Below are positions 4,856 through 6,804 of a stretch of DNA of 6,804 nt, piece after piece (position 1 is the stretch's first letter; every line of letters begins with the position of its first letter). The notes beneath the pieces are model-generated. The model ran no database searches and had not been told where the DNA came from. It was given only the letters and a program-made list of their open reading frames with translations. Made by a program: the position numbers and the translations under genes. Source of the DNA: Fimbriimonadaceae bacterium (lineage in GTDB: Bacteria > Armatimonadota > Fimbriimonadia > Fimbriimonadales > Fimbriimonadaceae); the NCBI GenBank assembly GCA_019454665.1, contig JACFNW010000120.1, positions 1 through 6,804 on the forward strand, given 5' to 3'.

Positions 4856-6804
4856 TATCGCCCAAAGGCGGCAGACCGCGCGACTTGAGCTCCGCGGTGA
4901 ACTCGGCGCCCGCGCCCGCGAGCAGTTCGTCCAGTGAGGCCAACTGCACCGAAAGCTGCTGGTCGAGCATCGCGAACACCTCGTAGGCCTGATCGGTCGG
5001 ACGGAAGTCGCCCTGCAGAACGACGCCCAGAAGCGAAGCGATCTTGTTGTTCAGCCGGATCGGGTAGTTGAGGGGGTCTTGGCCGCTCTGGTTCCGCACC
5101 TGATAGATCTCTTCCTCGATCGCCGAGAGCTTCGCGGCCAGCGCTTCGCCTTTGGCCTTCAGGTCGCCGTGCTTCTCGATGGCCGAAGCGATCGAACGCT
5201 TCATGCCCCTGATCTTGACCACCGCGGTGTTGGCGTCGTTCGTGCGCTGCGAAATGCGCCTCGCGAACAGGAACTGGGCCACCGTGTCGGCCTCGGTCGC
5301 ACTGCTGTTCGGCGAGTTGCGCAACCGGAACGTCTCCACCTGCACGTCGCCATCGGCCGTCATCACCACCCGGTACTCCCCCGGAGGCGCAGGGATGGGT
5401 CGCGCGCCTGCGGCCCACAAGATCATCCCCGGGAAGCCCTGGAACGAGGGGTAGCGGAACGTCATCGCGATGCGGTGGGCGCCAGCGGTCTTCGGCCCTT
5501 CTTGCGTGTGGACCTTCTCGCCCCAAGGGTCGAACACTTCGAACTGGACCTTCTGGGCATCCTTGGGCAACACGTAGGTCGCCAGCAATCCCGAGGGCGG
5601 GTTTTGGCCACCCACCGGCGCGGGCCCGCCGCGCGAGCGACCGCCGCGGCCGCCGAATCCGCCGCCAAAGAAGTTGCGCGTGGCATCGGGAATGGGGAAC
5701 AGCTTCACCCTGCCGGCGTCGCCCGAGTACAGGTTCCGCATGGGCCCGATCTCGTCCAGCACCCAGAACGAACGACCGTGGGTCGCCACGATCACGTCCG
5801 CGTTCTTGATGGCGATGTCGTGAATCGGCGAAACGGGCAGGTTTCGCTGCATGGACTGCCAATGATCGCCCGAATCGAACGACACAAAGATGCCCAACTC
5901 CGTGCCCGCGAACAGCAAACCCCGTCGCACGGGATCTTCGCGCACCACGCGGAGGAAGGCGTTCGGCGCGATGCCATCCACGACGCGCTCCCAGTTCTGG
6001 CCGAAGTCGAACGTTCGATACACGTACGGAGCGTGGTCGTCGTTCTCGTGATTGTCCACGGCGATGTAGGCCGTACCGGCATCGTGGGGCGACGCTTCCA
6101 CGCTGCTGACCAGACCCCACTCCGGCATGCCCTTGGGCGTGACGTTCTTCCAAGACGCCCCGCCGTCCACCGAGACGTGCACCAGTCCATCGTCTGAACC
6201 CGCCCACAACACGCCCGGCACCTTGGGCGATTCGGCGAACGCGAACACCGTGCCGTAGTACTCGACGCTGGTGTTGTCCTTCGTGATCGGCCCGCCGCTG
6301 GGGCCCATCGTCCGCTTGTCGTTTCTGGTCAGGTCTGGGCTGATCTTCTTCCACGTTTCGCCCATGTTGGTGCTGACCATGACGTGCTGCGAGCACGTGT
6401 AGAGCTTGTTCGCGTTGTGGGGCGAGAACACGATGGGGAACGTCCACTGCATCCGGTGCACGAGGTCCGCCGCACCATGACCCATGGGGTTGTCCGGCCA
6501 AGGATTCACGTTGCGGCTCTCGCCATTGCGGTGGTTGAGCATCTCCAGCAAGCCGCCGTAGCTGCCGCCGAACACGATCTCGGGGTCGTCGGGCTTCACG
6601 GCGATGTAGCCGCTCTCGCCGCCTGCGGTTCCCGTCCACGCGTCCGGACCGATCAGGCCGCCGGTCGTCCGGCTGGCGATGCGGATCGTGCTGTTGTCCT
6701 GCTGCGCCCCGTAGATGCGGTACGGGAAGGCGTTGTCGGTGGTGACGTGATAGAACTGCGCGGTTGGAATGTCCTGTTCCGTCCAAGTTGCCCCACCGTC
6801 CTTG
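4836..6804 (-). CDS. Large Asp-box (BNR/sortilin VPS10-like) beta-propeller protein, 5' end missing
   Basis: The frame is open from the window edge to TAG at 4836, giving 655 visible residues; the GTG at 6599 is internal, because the upstream frame continues as recognisable protein (DGGATW, FPYRIYGAQQDNS). Repeated Asp-box motifs, the turns of a beta-propeller blade, occur at visible residues about 1-7 (KDGGATW), 144-151 (TNMGETW), 210-218 (VDGGASW), 263-271 (FDFGQNW) and 307-315 (FDSGDHW). VATHGRSFWVLDE follows the last blade (about 339-351). A Gly/Arg-rich linker (about 380-393) leads to an Ig/FlgD-like beta domain (about 408-494, ending PPGEYRVVMTADG). A helical, probably coiled-coil C-terminal region (about 505-635) closes the protein. 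Relatives are long (about 1000 residues) exported proteins often labelled glycosyl hydrolase or VPS10 domain protein, without a proven enzyme activity. The signal peptide would be outside the window. It is the gene directly upstream of, and overlapping, the sigma gene. Confidence 0.88.
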   Translation of the reverse strand, partial: KDGGATWTEQDIPTAQFYHVTTDNAFPYRIYGAQQDNSTIRIASRTTGGLIGPDAWTGTAGGESGYIAVKPDDPEIVFGGSYGGLLEMLNHRNGESRNVNPWPDNPMGHGAADLVHRMQWTFPIVFSPHNANKLYTCSQHVMVSTNMGETWKKISPDLTRNDKRTMGPSGGPITKDNTSVEYYGTVFAFAESPKVPGVLWAGSDDGLVHVSVDGGASWKNVTPKGMPEWGLVSSVEASPHDAGTAYIAVDNHENDDHAPYVYRTFDFGQNWERVVDGIAPNAFLRVVREDPVRRGLLFAGTELGIFVSFDSGDHWQSMQRNLPVSPIHDIAIKNADVIVATHGRSFWVLDEIGPMRNLYSGDAGRVKLFPIPDATRNFFGGGFGGRGGRSRGGPAPVGGQNPPSGLLATYVLPKDAQKVQFEVFDPWGEKVHTQEGPKTAGAHRIAMTFRYPSFQGFPGMILWAAGARPIPAPPGEYRVVMTADGDVQVETFRLRNSPNSSATEADTVAQFLFARRISQRTNDANTAVVKIRGMKRSIASAIEKHGDLKAKGEALAAKLSAIEEEIYQVRNQSGQDPLNYPIRLNNKIASLLGVVLQGDFRPTDQAYEVFAMLDQQLSVQLASLDELLAGAGAEFTAELKSRGLPPLGDNGGDGG

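Noticed and set aside
5625..5669. GC-rich, glycine-codon-rich stretch considered as a DNA repeat or a minisatellite.
   Set aside because: It encodes a Gly/Arg-rich interdomain linker in the propeller protein, and the base sequence has no exact repeat unit.
5079..6197. A 372-codon plus-strand open frame opposite the propeller gene.
   Set aside because: Antisense shadow in GC-rich coding DNA with Arg/His-rich composition and no recognisable domain.
4855..6786. A 643-codon open frame on the minus strand, overlapping the propeller gene in another frame.
   Set aside because: Its translation is Arg/Gly/His-rich low-information sequence typical of an alternate frame in high-GC DNA, while the overlapping frame carries five Asp boxes and continuous domain structure.

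Overview
The window is a densely packed, high-GC bacterial chromosome segment (roughly mid-60s % GC by eye) with no gene-free stretch over 60 bases. It holds eight protein genes, two of them cut by the window edges, and no RNA gene, insertion sequence or CRISPR array that I can see. The HslV protein most resembles the Firmicutes/Thermotoga type. The long Asp-box (BNR) protein is of a kind common in Acidobacteria, Armatimonadota, Gemmatimonadota and Bacteroidota. A lineage such as Armatimonadota or Acidobacteria fits, but this is a low-confidence inference.

Left block (1-1202, minus strand). Three genes run hslV -> P-II signal protein -> Ppx/GppA phosphatase (its 3' part lies outside the window). 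They are joined by four-base stop/start overlaps (GTGA, then probably TTGA), so they almost certainly share a transcript. The block links a proteasome-like peptidase, a 2-oxoglutarate/ATP sensor and a (p)ppGpp/polyphosphate hydrolase. The usual HslV partner, HslU, is not adjacent.

Middle block (about 1258-2505, plus strand). A divergently transcribed PhoR/WalK-like membrane histidine kinase with two N-terminal membrane segments, a PAS domain, HisKA and HATPase_c. No response regulator gene is next to it. The 55 bp between it and hslV should hold both promoters.

Right block (2482-6804, minus strand). Four genes read toward the kinase: a large exported Asp-box propeller protein (5' end outside the window), an ECF-type RNA polymerase sigma factor, a small single-pass membrane protein, and a large membrane protein with a roughly 300-residue probably extracytoplasmic helical domain and about six C-terminal membrane helices. 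The sigma gene starts inside the end of the propeller gene. Both following junctions are GTGA overlaps. No recognisable anti-sigma factor (no ZAS zinc motif) is present, so the two membrane proteins are the natural candidates for controlling the sigma factor. This sigma/membrane-protein triad is the best candidate here for an undescribed signalling unit. The last gene of the block overlaps the 3' end of the kinase gene by 24 bp in convergent orientation.
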